Assembly (NCBI GenBank): GCA_031406795.1
Contig: JANOHV010000033.1
Coordinates: 1 to 13,279 of the forward strand
Length of the DNA: 13,279 nt
Reading direction: 5' to 3'
Origin: DATDCY01 sp031406795 [NCBI: Candidatus Rokuibacteriota bacterium]
GTDB taxonomy: Bacteria > JAUVQV01
Within the stretch, counting starts at the first letter, position 1. Every line of letters begins with the position of its first letter. A program made the translations under genes and the position numbers. Positions 6,692 through 13,279 of this stretch are shown here, piece after piece. The notes under the pieces were generated by a model. The model was not told the DNA's origin, searched no databases, and was given only the letters and a program-made list of their open reading frames with translations.

Positions 6692-7654
6692 CTACAGCAG
6701 CCGCGCCCCCTGCTCGGCAAGCCGGGATCGCACCGTTCCTTTCAGGTTCAGATAACAGAAGTTTTCTTCGTTGATGAAGCGGCTGATCAGGTAGGCGAGC
6801 CCGTTGCTCGCCGGATCGAGATGCGGGGCGTCGATCTGGTTGAGATCGCCGGTGAAGATCAGCTTCGTCCCGTCGCCGCACCGCGTGACGATCGTCTTCA
6901 CGTCGAGCGGCCGCAGATTCTGGGCCTCGTCGACGATGAAATACCTTCTCGGAAGACTGCGGCCGCGGATATAGGTCAGCGCCTCGATGTGGAGCACACC
7001 CGAGTCGATCAGATACTGGTAGCTCGCGTTTCGTGCCGGCGGGGCGCCATCCTTCCCCTGTTCCTTCGGCGTGTTCACGATCACCTCCAGATTGTCGAAG
7101 ATCGGTTGCATCCAGGGGCCGAGTTTTCCGTTGATATCCCCCGGCAGGTACCCGATGTCGTTACCCAGGGGTGCGATCGGCCGGGCGACCACCACCTGCT
7201 CGTAAAGCGGGGAGGACTTCGTCGTCTGGTGGATGCCGGCCGCCAGCGCCAGGAGGGTCTTGCCGGTGCCGGCCGCGCCGGTCAGCGCCATCACCTCGAC
7301 CCCGGGGTTGAGCAGCGCATCGATTGCGCAGCGCTGATCGTCGGTCTTGGGCACGATGCCGTCGAGGGACTTCTCCTGCTTGATCTTCCAGCGTTGCTCG
7401 ACACCCTGCAGGCGGAAGATATCGTCGCCGGTCCTGAGGAACCTGACTGAGCGGATGTCGCCCGCGACGGCTGGCTCCCGACGAATTCTCCCAAAGCGCC
7501 GGACGATGGATCCGGAATCCTGGAGGAGCGCATTTGTGTCGAGCACGAAGGTCTTTGTCACCCCGCCCGAACGGCTGAAACAAGGGTGGATGTTCTCGGT
7601 GCTGCCATGGTGCGTTTCTTCGAGCCGCAGCGCAACATCGGTTAGAGCGTGCAC
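6692..7654 (-). CDS. PhoH-family ATPase with a mostly deleted PIN domain
   Basis: PhoH2-type proteins join an N-terminal PIN ribonuclease to a PhoH ATPase/RNA helicase and act on RNA in the cytoplasm. Here the ATPase is complete: Walker A GAAGTGKT (126-133), ARPIAPLGNDIGYLPG (157-172), PWMQPIFDNLE, EALTYIRGRS, Walker B IVDEAQNL (240-247) and FTGDLNQID (267-275). Of the PIN domain only the first strand remains, KTFVLDTNALLQD with Asp39; the sequence then jumps, in frame, at about residue 55 to the linker that precedes the ATPase. Roughly 100 or more residues and the other acidic PIN residues are absent, against about 440-460 residues for intact relatives. GGAGG supports the GTG at 7654, giving a 31-residue leader before the family start; a GTG at 7561 (VTKTF) is the alternative. 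PIN nuclease activity is unlikely. Despite the name, a phosphate role is not shown. Confidence 0.85.
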   Translation of the reverse strand: MHALTDVALRLEETHHGSTENIHPCFSRSGGVTKTFVLDTNALLQDSGSIVRRFGRIRREPAVAGDIRSVRFLRTGDDIFRLQGVEQRWKIKQEKSLDGIVPKTDDQRCAIDALLNPGVEVMALTGAAGTGKTLLALAAGIHQTTKSSPLYEQVVVARPIAPLGNDIGYLPGDINGKLGPWMQPIFDNLEVIVNTPKEQGKDGAPPARNASYQYLIDSGVLHIEALTYIRGRSLPRRYFIVDEAQNLRPLDVKTIVTRCGDGTKLIFTGDLNQIDAPHLDPASNGLAYLISRFINEENFCYLNLKGTVRSRLAEQGARLL

Positions 7655-7905
7655 GCTACCTCCGGGGTTGACGGAAAGCGCGAATCCTCACAGAGCGAGA
7701 CAGCCCGGCGTCTCGCAGAAGACGGGGGGATCATTCCGTGAAGTTCAGGTGAAATAGCCGGAAAGTTTCGAACGACCATGCCAGCGGGCCGACGACAATG
7801 GCGCTTATCCATAGCCTTCGCCATTATCGCCCGGCTGTCGTTAAAGGAGCGTTACGATTCCGGTAATTTATCCCTTACGCTCCGCTGCCGGACGGCCTGC
7901 GGTTT
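7655..7905. other. Intergenic region upstream of the PhoH-family gene
   Basis: This 251-base gap separates two minus-strand genes and is more AT-rich than its surroundings around 7840-7876. It should hold the promoter of the PhoH-family gene. On the minus strand GATAAT occurs (+ strand ATTATC near 7823-7828) as a possible -10 element, but no good -35 at the right distance was seen. An imperfect inverted repeat, GAGCGTTA (7847-7854) against TTACGCTC (7875-7882), could be a weak operator or chance. No gene is supported here. Confidence 0.35.
7659..7663 (-). promoter_or_regulatory. Ribosome binding site that favours the upstream GTG start of the PhoH-family gene
   Basis: On the minus strand GGAGG lies 4 bases before the GTG at 7654. 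The family start (GTG at 7561) has only a poor G-rich site, so this motif argues that the 31-residue leader is translated. Confidence 0.55.
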
Positions 7906-8688
7906 CTACCAGGCCTTCAGGAGTTTCTCGAAGAACAGATTCAGGACTTCGACGAGAATCAACGCGATGATGATCCACTCGAGCACCTTGCTCTCGCGGT
8001 GGTACACCAGGTCTTTGACGACTTCGAGATTGTCCTTGACGAGTTGCAGCTCCAGATCGATGTTCTTGTGGCGGGCGCCGATCTCGAAGGTCCGCTTCAG
8101 CGCCGAGTCGATCTTGCTTAAATATTCATCCTCCCAGGTCTCCTCCGGCGAATCCAGGATGTACAGGCTCGCCGCCAGCCGGTTCTTCACGTTCAAGGTC
8201 TTGCCGATGAAGCGGATCAGCGGCTTGCCCGAGATGTCCGTTCTGCCGTCGCGCTCGAGGCGCAGCGTGTGCTTGTTCGTCTCCTCGAGCAGGACATCGG
8301 CCTGCTGGGTGAAATAATCCATCGCCACCGACTGGGCGACATTGAGCATGACGATGCGCAGGACGTCCGGGTCGACCCGGGTGAGATCCGCATCGTTGTA
8401 CCCGAACCGGTCGCCGCCGGGACTCTCGTGAATGACGAACTCTTCGCGCAGCTGTCCGCCCAGCGGGTTTCTGCAGAACGGATTGATGAACTCGAGGGTC
8501 TGCCGCATCCCGTCTGCGTCGTACCCCTCGAACGCCACGACGCCGTAGGCCAGAACGTAGAGGTACTTCGACGACTCGGCGTAGTACACCTCCGTCGAGT
8601 CCTGATAGTGCTCCTTCCGGTCATAGGCGGCCCGGAACTTCTTGATGTCGATGCTTTCGGCAATCTGAAAAGCGACGATGTTGTGCAT
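7906..8688 (-). CDS. RMD1/DUF155 (YAGE-domain) family membrane-anchored protein
   Basis: The 260-residue protein matches the RMD1/DUF155 family, known from yeast mitochondria (Rmd1, Sif2) and found widely in bacteria; the biochemical function is not established. Visible family features are the early strand YLYVLAYGVVAFEG (42-55), NVAQSVAMDYF (116-126), ETNKHTLRLERDGR (136-149), LYILDSPEETWED (175-187), a coiled helical part (188-231) with EIGARHKNIDLEL, and a single C-terminal membrane helix LEWIIIALILVEVLNLFF (236-253) with only a few residues after it. The bulk should lie in the cytoplasm, anchored by its tail. GGAAGG 5 bases before the ATG at 8688 supports the start. The gap to speA upstream is 34 bases, so the two are probably one transcript. 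Length and order are normal; nothing looks broken. Confidence 0.8.
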   Translation of the reverse strand: MHNIVAFQIAESIDIKKFRAAYDRKEHYQDSTEVYYAESSKYLYVLAYGVVAFEGYDADGMRQTLEFINPFCRNPLGGQLREEFVIHESPGGDRFGYNDADLTRVDPDVLRIVMLNVAQSVAMDYFTQQADVLLEETNKHTLRLERDGRTDISGKPLIRFIGKTLNVKNRLAASLYILDSPEETWEDEYLSKIDSALKRTFEIGARHKNIDLELQLVKDNLEVVKDLVYHRESKVLEWIIIALILVEVLNLFFEKLLKAW

Positions 8689-8722
8689 GGGCGCCTTCCC
8701 GGAACCCGCCGCGCTGCGCGGA

Positions 8723-10648
8723 TTACCGCTCGAAGTACGTGTAGCCGCGCAGGCCGGCCTCGAACGCGTTCATGATCTGGTGCCGTTCGAGCGGCGTGAT
8801 CAGCCCCTTGCGGATCGCCTCTTCCGCCGTCTGCCGGAAATCGACGACCATCTGTTTGGGGTCGTATTCGACATACGTGAGGACATCGGCCACCGAGTCC
8901 CCCTCGATCTCCCGGACGAAGTGGTAATCGCCGCTCTCGTCGGCTCTGATGCTGACGACATTGGTGTCTCCCAGCAGGTTGTGCAAATCGCCGAGAGTCT
9001 CCTGGTAGGCTCCCACCAGGAACACGCCGAGGTAGTACTCCTCGTCGCTCTTCAACTCGTGCAGCGAAAGCGCGTTCTTCACCCCGTGGCTGTCGATGAA
9101 CTTGTCGAGCTTCCCGTCGCAGTCGCAGGTGATGTCCGCCACGATCCCCTGCCGCGTCGGCTCCTCGTTCAGCCGATGAACCGGCATGATGGGGAAATGA
9201 TGGTCGATCGCCCAGGCGTCGGGGAGGGACTGGAAGACGCTGAAGTTCCCGTAGTAGATGTCCGCGAGCACCGTGTCGATCCCTTTGAGTTCCAGCGGGA
9301 TGTTCTTCATGTTCTTGCTCTCGCCGGCGATGCGCTGCATGGTGTGCCAGAAGAGCATCTCTCCCAGCGCGCGATCTCTCAAGGTGATGTCGCCGTGCTT
9401 GAAGAGCTGGCGGATTTCATCTCGGTAGTAGATGGCGTCGTTGTAACACTCCTGAAGATTCCTGACACTGATTGATTTCAGGACCTCCGCCATGTTCCGG
9501 ATCAACTCCGGCGTCTGCTCAGGAAGGCTCTCGGGGAGCGGCAACGCCTGGAACCGGCTGACGTCCAGGATGTTGAACAGAAGAACGGAGTAATAAGCCA
9601 CGGTCGCGCGCCCGGATTCGGTGATGATCGTCGGGTGCTCGATACTGTTCGCATCCATGCTGGTCATGATCGTCTCGACGACATCCGAACAGTATTCATC
9701 CAGCGAATAGTTCCTGCTGTGGACGAAATTCGTATGGGACCCGTCATAATCGACGGCCAGCCCGCCGCCCAGGTCCAGGTACCCCATCCGGGCGCCTTCA
9801 TGCACGAGACCGGCGTAGACCTGAGAGGCCTCGAGGGCGGCGGAGCGGATGTCCCGGATGTTCGGGACCTGCGAACCGATGTGGTAATGCAGCAACTGCA
9901 GGCAATCGAGCATCCCCCGCGCTTTCAGATCGTCGACGACCTCCACCAGCTGGCTGATATTCAACCCGAAGATGCTTCGGTCGCCGCAGGACTCGGTCCA
10001 GTGTCCGCCCGCCGTCGATGAAAGCTTGATTCTGATGCCGATGAGCGGCCGGATGTTCAACATCGTCGCCCGCTCGAGAATGAGGGTCAGTTCGCTCGGC
10101 ATTTCCACGACGAAAAAGCACTTGAACCCCATCTTGCAGGCATACAGGCCGAGATCGACGAATTCCTCGTCCTTGTACCCGTTGCAGACCAGGCAGGCCT
10201 CGGGGTCTTTCAAGACCGCCAGGGCCGCGATGAGCTCCGCCTTGCTTCCCGCCTCCAGGCCGTGGTGATAGCGCGACCCGAACTTGGCGACCTCTTCCAC
10301 GACTTCTCGCTGCTGGTTGACCTTGATCGGATACACGCCACGGTAGGCGCCCTTGTAGCCCAGGTTGCTCATGGCCGTCCCGAACGTCTCATGGATGACC
10401 CGGATCTGGGAGTCGAGGATGTTCTCGATGCGCAGCAGAACCGGCATGTCCAGCCCCCGGGCCTTGATGCCGGAGATGACGTCCATCAGGCTGATGGTGA
10501 TGTCCTTGCCGCCGTTGATGCTCGGCGTGACGACGACCTCGCCTTTCTCGGAGATGTTGAAATACCCGGCCCCCCAGCTTTGAATGCCGTAGAGATCGGC
10601 GGATCTTTCCGCGGTCCATCTTTCCAGGGTGTCCTTCATCCCGTTCAT
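8723..10648 (-). CDS. speA: Biosynthetic arginine decarboxylase SpeA
   Basis: SpeA is a PLP enzyme that decarboxylates arginine to agmatine, the first step of the agmatine route to putrescine and spermidine. The 641-residue product is near the usual 630-660. Visible motifs are GVYPIKVNQQ with the PLP lysine Lys109, EAGSKAEL (132-139), LHYHIGSQ (253-260), the phosphate-binding LDLGGGLAVDYDGS (291-304), ITESGRA (342-348), and ITCDCDGK, where Cys508 matches the C-terminal active-site cysteine that completes the partner subunit's site. The ATG at 10648 has GAGGA about 11 bases upstream; an in-frame ATG three codons later is possible. A sigma70-like promoter lies upstream, and the RMD1-type gene follows 34 bases downstream in the same direction. 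The sequence looks intact and the assignment is secure. Confidence 0.96.
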   Translation of the reverse strand: MNGMKDTLERWTAERSADLYGIQSWGAGYFNISEKGEVVVTPSINGGKDITISLMDVISGIKARGLDMPVLLRIENILDSQIRVIHETFGTAMSNLGYKGAYRGVYPIKVNQQREVVEEVAKFGSRYHHGLEAGSKAELIAALAVLKDPEACLVCNGYKDEEFVDLGLYACKMGFKCFFVVEMPSELTLILERATMLNIRPLIGIRIKLSSTAGGHWTESCGDRSIFGLNISQLVEVVDDLKARGMLDCLQLLHYHIGSQVPNIRDIRSAALEASQVYAGLVHEGARMGYLDLGGGLAVDYDGSHTNFVHSRNYSLDEYCSDVVETIMTSMDANSIEHPTIITESGRATVAYYSVLLFNILDVSRFQALPLPESLPEQTPELIRNMAEVLKSISVRNLQECYNDAIYYRDEIRQLFKHGDITLRDRALGEMLFWHTMQRIAGESKNMKNIPLELKGIDTVLADIYYGNFSVFQSLPDAWAIDHHFPIMPVHRLNEEPTRQGIVADITCDCDGKLDKFIDSHGVKNALSLHELKSDEEYYLGVFLVGAYQETLGDLHNLLGDTNVVSIRADESGDYHFVREIEGDSVADVLTYVEYDPKQMVVDFRQTAEEAIRKGLITPLERHQIMNAFEAGLRGYTYFER

Positions 10649-10709
10649 GATTTCGCGTTCCTCGCTTGCGTGTCGGCCTCCGCGGCCGGAAACAGCTGAT
10701 TTCCCATTG

Positions 10710-10739
10710 ATTATCGTGAGATCGATTCCCGGCTGTCAA
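10710..10739 (-). promoter_or_regulatory. Sigma70-like promoter of speA
   Basis: Read on the minus strand, a perfect -35 TTGACA (10734-10739) is followed after 18 bases by GATAAT (10710-10715), five of six matches to the -10 consensus. Transcription would start near 10703, leaving a leader of about 55 bases before the ATG at 10648. The leader can form two small hairpins, GGAAA/TTTCC (10688-10704) and CGGCC/GGCCG (10674-10688). The site likely drives speA and the RMD1-type gene together. Confidence 0.7.
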
Positions 10740-10918
10740 TGGTTACTTGGCGGCCCGAGCGCCGCTAACGAACTCTTAACACAGACGGGATCGACGCTAT
10801 CGTCGCATGTTCGACCGCCGAGCCGAGACCGGCTTCCCAGCCATCCCCCGCACGGATCTCGCGCCGCGCTGACGGAATCTTCACGCCTTCCTCACCATCC
10901 GCCGGCAAGATCTGCGAC

Positions 10919-12808
10919 ATGGCGAAGAGGTGCAGCCCGGCTACCGTGAGCGCCGATGTCGTCGCCGCCGACGAACTGGCGGGGCTGCGCGACGGGATGC
11001 TCGAACTCGAGCGCCACGCCGCGCCGGTGCTCCAGCGAATGGACCCGGCCCACCGCGACAGCGCGCGAAACCTGGTGCACTACCTGGTACTGCGCCGGCA
11101 GGACCTGCGCCAAATCCAGGAGCGGCTTGCGGCACTCGGCCTCTCCTCGCTCGGTCGCGCCGAGTCGCACGTTCTCGCCTCGCTCTCGGCGGTGCTCGAG
11201 CGTCTCGGGGCGCCGCCGGCCCCGGAGGCGGAGAAGAGACTCTCCTTCAAGCAGGGACGCAGGCTGCTCGCGAAGCACACGGACGCTCTGTTCGGCCCAC
11301 CGCCCAGCGGGCGCCGGGTACGGGTGATGGTGACCATGCCGAGCGAATCCGCCGAGGATCCCCGGATGATCCGCGAACTGCTCGAGCAGGGCATGGACTG
11401 CATGCGGATCAACTGCGCCCACGACCACCCCGACGTCTGGGCGCGCATGATCGAGCACCTGCGCCGGGCGCGCCGGGAGTCCGGCCGCCGCTGCCGGGTG
11501 CTGATGGACCTCGGCGGGCCGAAGCTGCGGACCGGGCCGGTGGAACCCGACGTGCCCGTCCTGAAATGGCACCCCCGCCGCGACCGCTTCGGGAGGGTGA
11601 CGGCCCCCGCGCGAATCTGGCTCCACCCGCCCGGGCGCGAACAGCAGCACGATGGTGAGGCGGATGGTTCGATCGCCGTCGAAGCGCGGTGGCTCGCCGG
11701 ACTCAGGCCCGGCGACGGGCTCGACTTCATCGACGCCCGGGACGCCGTGCGGTGCCTGCGTGTCACCGGCACCGCCGGGCCCTGCCGTTGGGCCGAGACG
11801 GTCCAGACCGCCTATGTCACGCCCGAGACCGTCTTGCAGCTGCACCGGCACGGCGGCGGCCGGAAAGGTGCTGCGCGCCCCTGCCGGATCGGCGGCCTTC
11901 TCGCGCCGGAGGGCTATCTTCTGCTGCGCCGGGGCGACACCCTGCGGCTGACGCGCAGCCTCCGGCCCGGCAAGAACGCCACCGTCGACCCGGAAGGCCG
12001 CGTGACCGCGCCGGCGACGATCGGCTGCACCTTGCCGCAGGTGTTCATACGGGTTCGCGCGGGAGACCGGGTCTGGCTCGACGACGGGCGCATCGGCGGA
12101 GTCGTGCGGAGCGCGGACCGCTCCGCTGTCACGGTCGAGATTACCGCGGCCCGTCCCCAGGGCGACCGGCTGCGCGGCGAGAAGGGGATCAACCTGCCGG
12201 ACACGGACCTCGGGCTCCCGGCGCTGTCGAGGAAGGACCGGGAAGACCTGCGCTTCATCGCGCGACACGCCGACCTGGTCGGACTTTCGTTCGCGCAGCG
12301 GACCGAGGACATACTCGAACTCCAGAGCCAGCTGCGAATTCTTGGCCGCCCCGACCTCGGCATCGTGCTCAAGATCGAGACCCGGCGCGGGTTCGAGATG
12401 CTCCCGGACCTGCTCTTTGCGGCGATGCACGGACCCGCGGTGGGCGTCATGATCGCCCGCGGCGACCTCGCCGTGGAGTGCGGCTACGAGCGGCTCGCCG
12501 AGGTTCAGGAGGAGATCCTCTGGCTCTGCGAGGCCGCGCACCTCCCGGTGGTCTGGGCGACCCAGGTGCTCGACGGGTTGGCGCGGACCGGGGCCCCCTC
12601 GCGGGCGGAGATCACCGACGCCGCGATGGGCGAGCGCGCCGAGTGCGTCATGCTCAACAAGGGGCCCCACATTCTCGAGGCGATGCGGGTGCTGGACGAT
12701 ATCCTGCGGCGAATGGAGGAGCACCAGGACAAGAAGAGCGCGCGCCTGCGCCGGCTGCGCTGGTGGGAGTGGCCCGACAGTACGACGCCCCGGCCGAAGC
12801 CGGGGTGA
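10919..12808 (+). CDS. Pyruvate-kinase-like protein lacking the C domain, with N-terminal extension
   Basis: This 629-residue protein has the barrel of pyruvate kinase but an unusual plan. Residues 1-130 are an extra, mostly helical N-terminal region. The barrel begins at RVRVMVTMPSES (134-144) and shows CMRINCAH (161-168), MDLGGPKLRTG (196-206), an enlarged insert at the B-domain place (about 210-415), GEKGINLPD, LVGLSFAQRTEDI, the catalytic lysine Lys485 in KIETRRG, ARGDLAVECG with Asp516, and WATQVLD. Where true pyruvate kinases have a Ser-Gly-Glu-Thr motif this protein has VMLNKGPHI (577-585), and it stops soon after, without the C-terminal regulatory domain. Related pyruvate-kinase-like proteins exist in bacteria and plants, with no settled role that I know of. 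Substrate residues are largely kept, so catalysis is possible, but pyruvate kinase activity is unproven. The start lacks a clear ribosome binding site. It diverges from speA and ends 5 bases from the converging chemoreceptor gene. Confidence 0.8.
   Translation: MAKRCSPATVSADVVAADELAGLRDGMLELERHAAPVLQRMDPAHRDSARNLVHYLVLRRQDLRQIQERLAALGLSSLGRAESHVLASLSAVLERLGAPPAPEAEKRLSFKQGRRLLAKHTDALFGPPPSGRRVRVMVTMPSESAEDPRMIRELLEQGMDCMRINCAHDHPDVWARMIEHLRRARRESGRRCRVLMDLGGPKLRTGPVEPDVPVLKWHPRRDRFGRVTAPARIWLHPPGREQQHDGEADGSIAVEARWLAGLRPGDGLDFIDARDAVRCLRVTGTAGPCRWAETVQTAYVTPETVLQLHRHGGGRKGAARPCRIGGLLAPEGYLLLRRGDTLRLTRSLRPGKNATVDPEGRVTAPATIGCTLPQVFIRVRAGDRVWLDDGRIGGVVRSADRSAVTVEITAARPQGDRLRGEKGINLPDTDLGLPALSRKDREDLRFIARHADLVGLSFAQRTEDILELQSQLRILGRPDLGIVLKIETRRGFEMLPDLLFAAMHGPAVGVMIARGDLAVECGYERLAEVQEEILWLCEAAHLPVVWATQVLDGLARTGAPSRAEITDAAMGERAECVMLNKGPHILEAMRVLDDILRRMEEHQDKKSARLRRLRWWEWPDSTTPRPKPG
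12788..12805. terminator. GC hairpin at the convergent gene ends
   Basis: CCCCGGC (12788-12794), loop CGAA and GCCGGGG (12799-12805) form a perfect 7-bp stem covering the last codons of the pyruvate-kinase-like gene, 8 bases from the chemoreceptor stop. It could act as a terminator for either strand. No T-tract follows on either side, so it may be only GC-rich coding sequence. Confidence 0.35.
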
Positions 12809-12813
12809 ACGAA

Positions 12814-13279
12814 TCAACCGGCCGATTCGGCCGAGGCCGGCTGACCGGGAACGAGCGACCAGGTTCTCTCCTGCGGTTCCGCCTCCGGTTGCGGATGCGT
12901 CTCGACGCTCGGGCATTCGTCCCCGACGTTGAAGCGCCCGACCTCCCCCACGAGGCTCCCGGTCTGGCGAGTCAGCGCCTCCACGGCGTGGTTGAGCTCC
13001 GCGACACGCGCCGCGTTCTCCCCGGCGATACCGTTGACCTCGCCGACCGCGGACAGGACTTCCTCCAGTCCCCGACTCTGGTCGTGGGTGGCGGCGTCGA
13101 TGCCGCCGGCGAGGATGCGCACGTTTTCCATGCGCCGGCTGACCGCGGCCGCCGCCTTGGCCTGCTCGGCGGCGCCGGTGCGCACCCGCCGGGCGATGTC
13201 GTCCAGGGCCGAGGCCGCCCCCGCGGCCCGCGAAACCGCCGCGCCGTGCCTGCCGACGGCTTCCCCGATCGTCTGCACC
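12814..13279 (-). CDS. Methyl-accepting chemotaxis protein, C-terminal part
   Basis: Only the last 155 or so residues of this gene lie in the window; the start is beyond the right edge. The visible part is a long Ala/Gln/Glu-rich coiled coil with heptad spacing, including ARRVRTGAAEQAKAAAAVSR, GGIDAATHDQSRGLEEV, IAGENAARVAELNHAVEALT and QTGSLVGEVGRFNV. This is the descending helix of the cytoplasmic signalling domain, with the second methylation region, that ends methyl-accepting chemotaxis proteins. The conserved kinase-contact tip and any sensor or membrane segments are outside the window. A tail of about 40 residues, rich in Pro, Glu and Gln, follows the helix; it lacks the terminal pentapeptide that tethers CheR in some receptors. 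The ligand cannot be told. The gene converges on the pyruvate-kinase-like gene with a 5-base gap. Confidence 0.8.
   Translation of the reverse strand, partial: VQTIGEAVGRHGAAVSRAAGAASALDDIARRVRTGAAEQAKAAAAVSRRMENVRILAGGIDAATHDQSRGLEEVLSAVGEVNGIAGENAARVAELNHAVEALTRQTGSLVGEVGRFNVGDECPSVETHPQPEAEPQERTWSLVPGQPASAESAG

Noticed and set aside
6347-7450. Long + strand open frame across the acyltransferase and PhoH-family genes
   Set aside because: It crosses two well-supported minus-strand genes and the gap between them, and has no recognisable family pattern.
7832-7856. CTGTCGT half Pho box in the gap upstream of the PhoH-family gene
   Set aside because: Single half-site with no second repeat, and oriented away from the gene it would control.
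7847-7882. Inverted repeat GAGCGTTA / TTACGCTC as operator or terminator
   Set aside because: Six pairs plus a mismatch over a 20-base spacer and no T-tract; compatible with chance.
10776-10803. Possible + strand promoter TTAACA, 16-base spacer, TATCGT for the pyruvate-kinase-like gene
   Set aside because: The -10 match is poor and the spacer short; the distance to the start (about 110 bases) does not help. Too weak to annotate.
12815-12845. GGCCG/CGGCC hairpins near the end of the chemoreceptor gene
   Set aside because: Short stems in GC-rich coding sequence with no T-tract; no reason to call a second terminator.
10892-12916. Long open frame on the minus strand opposite the pyruvate-kinase-like gene
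   Set aside because: Compositional mirror of the real gene: no motifs, and the + strand frame carries the recognisable barrel.

Overview
The window is a GC-rich bacterial chromosome segment, probably from a proteobacterium and perhaps a gammaproteobacterium. That guess rests on the biosynthetic arginine decarboxylase, the chemoreceptor tail, the PhoH-type protein and strong G/C bias at third codon positions; no rRNA or other marker confirms it. No tRNA, rRNA, insertion sequence or CRISPR array was seen.

Left part (1-3529, + strand): a compact phosphite-assimilation operon in the order ptxA-ptxB-ptxC-ptxD. It holds an ABC transporter ATPase (cut by the window edge), an exported binding protein, a permease, and an NAD-dependent phosphite dehydrogenase that resembles PtxD along its whole length. 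Together they would import phosphite and oxidise it to phosphate. After a 266-base gap comes a gene on the same strand for an exported PHP-type metal-dependent hydrolase (3796-5508), followed by a perfect 11-bp GC hairpin.

Middle (5607-7654): directly after the hairpin lies the 5' end of a glycogen phosphorylase gene. It is frameshifted after codon 29 and cut off after about 82 codons. The remnant abuts the 3' end of a minus-strand hexapeptide acyltransferase of the phosphonate-associated type. Next, also on the minus strand, is a PIN-PhoH protein that has lost almost all of its PIN domain but keeps an intact PhoH ATPase. The broken gene and the partly deleted gene suggest this stretch has been rearranged, with the reduced-phosphorus genes placed beside a housekeeping fragment.

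Right part (7906-13279): a minus-strand pair encodes an RMD1/DUF155-type membrane-anchored protein and, upstream of it, biosynthetic arginine decarboxylase SpeA. A good sigma70-like promoter precedes speA. Divergent from it is a large pyruvate-kinase-like protein (+) with an N-terminal extension, an altered C-terminal motif and no C domain. It converges on the C-terminal end of a methyl-accepting chemotaxis protein that runs off the window.

The most interesting theme is phosphorus: a complete phosphite uptake and oxidation operon, an exported PHP hydrolase that might feed it, a phosphonate-family acyltransferase with no C-P lyase genes in view, and a PhoH protein. The link between the last three and phosphite is inference from position and family.
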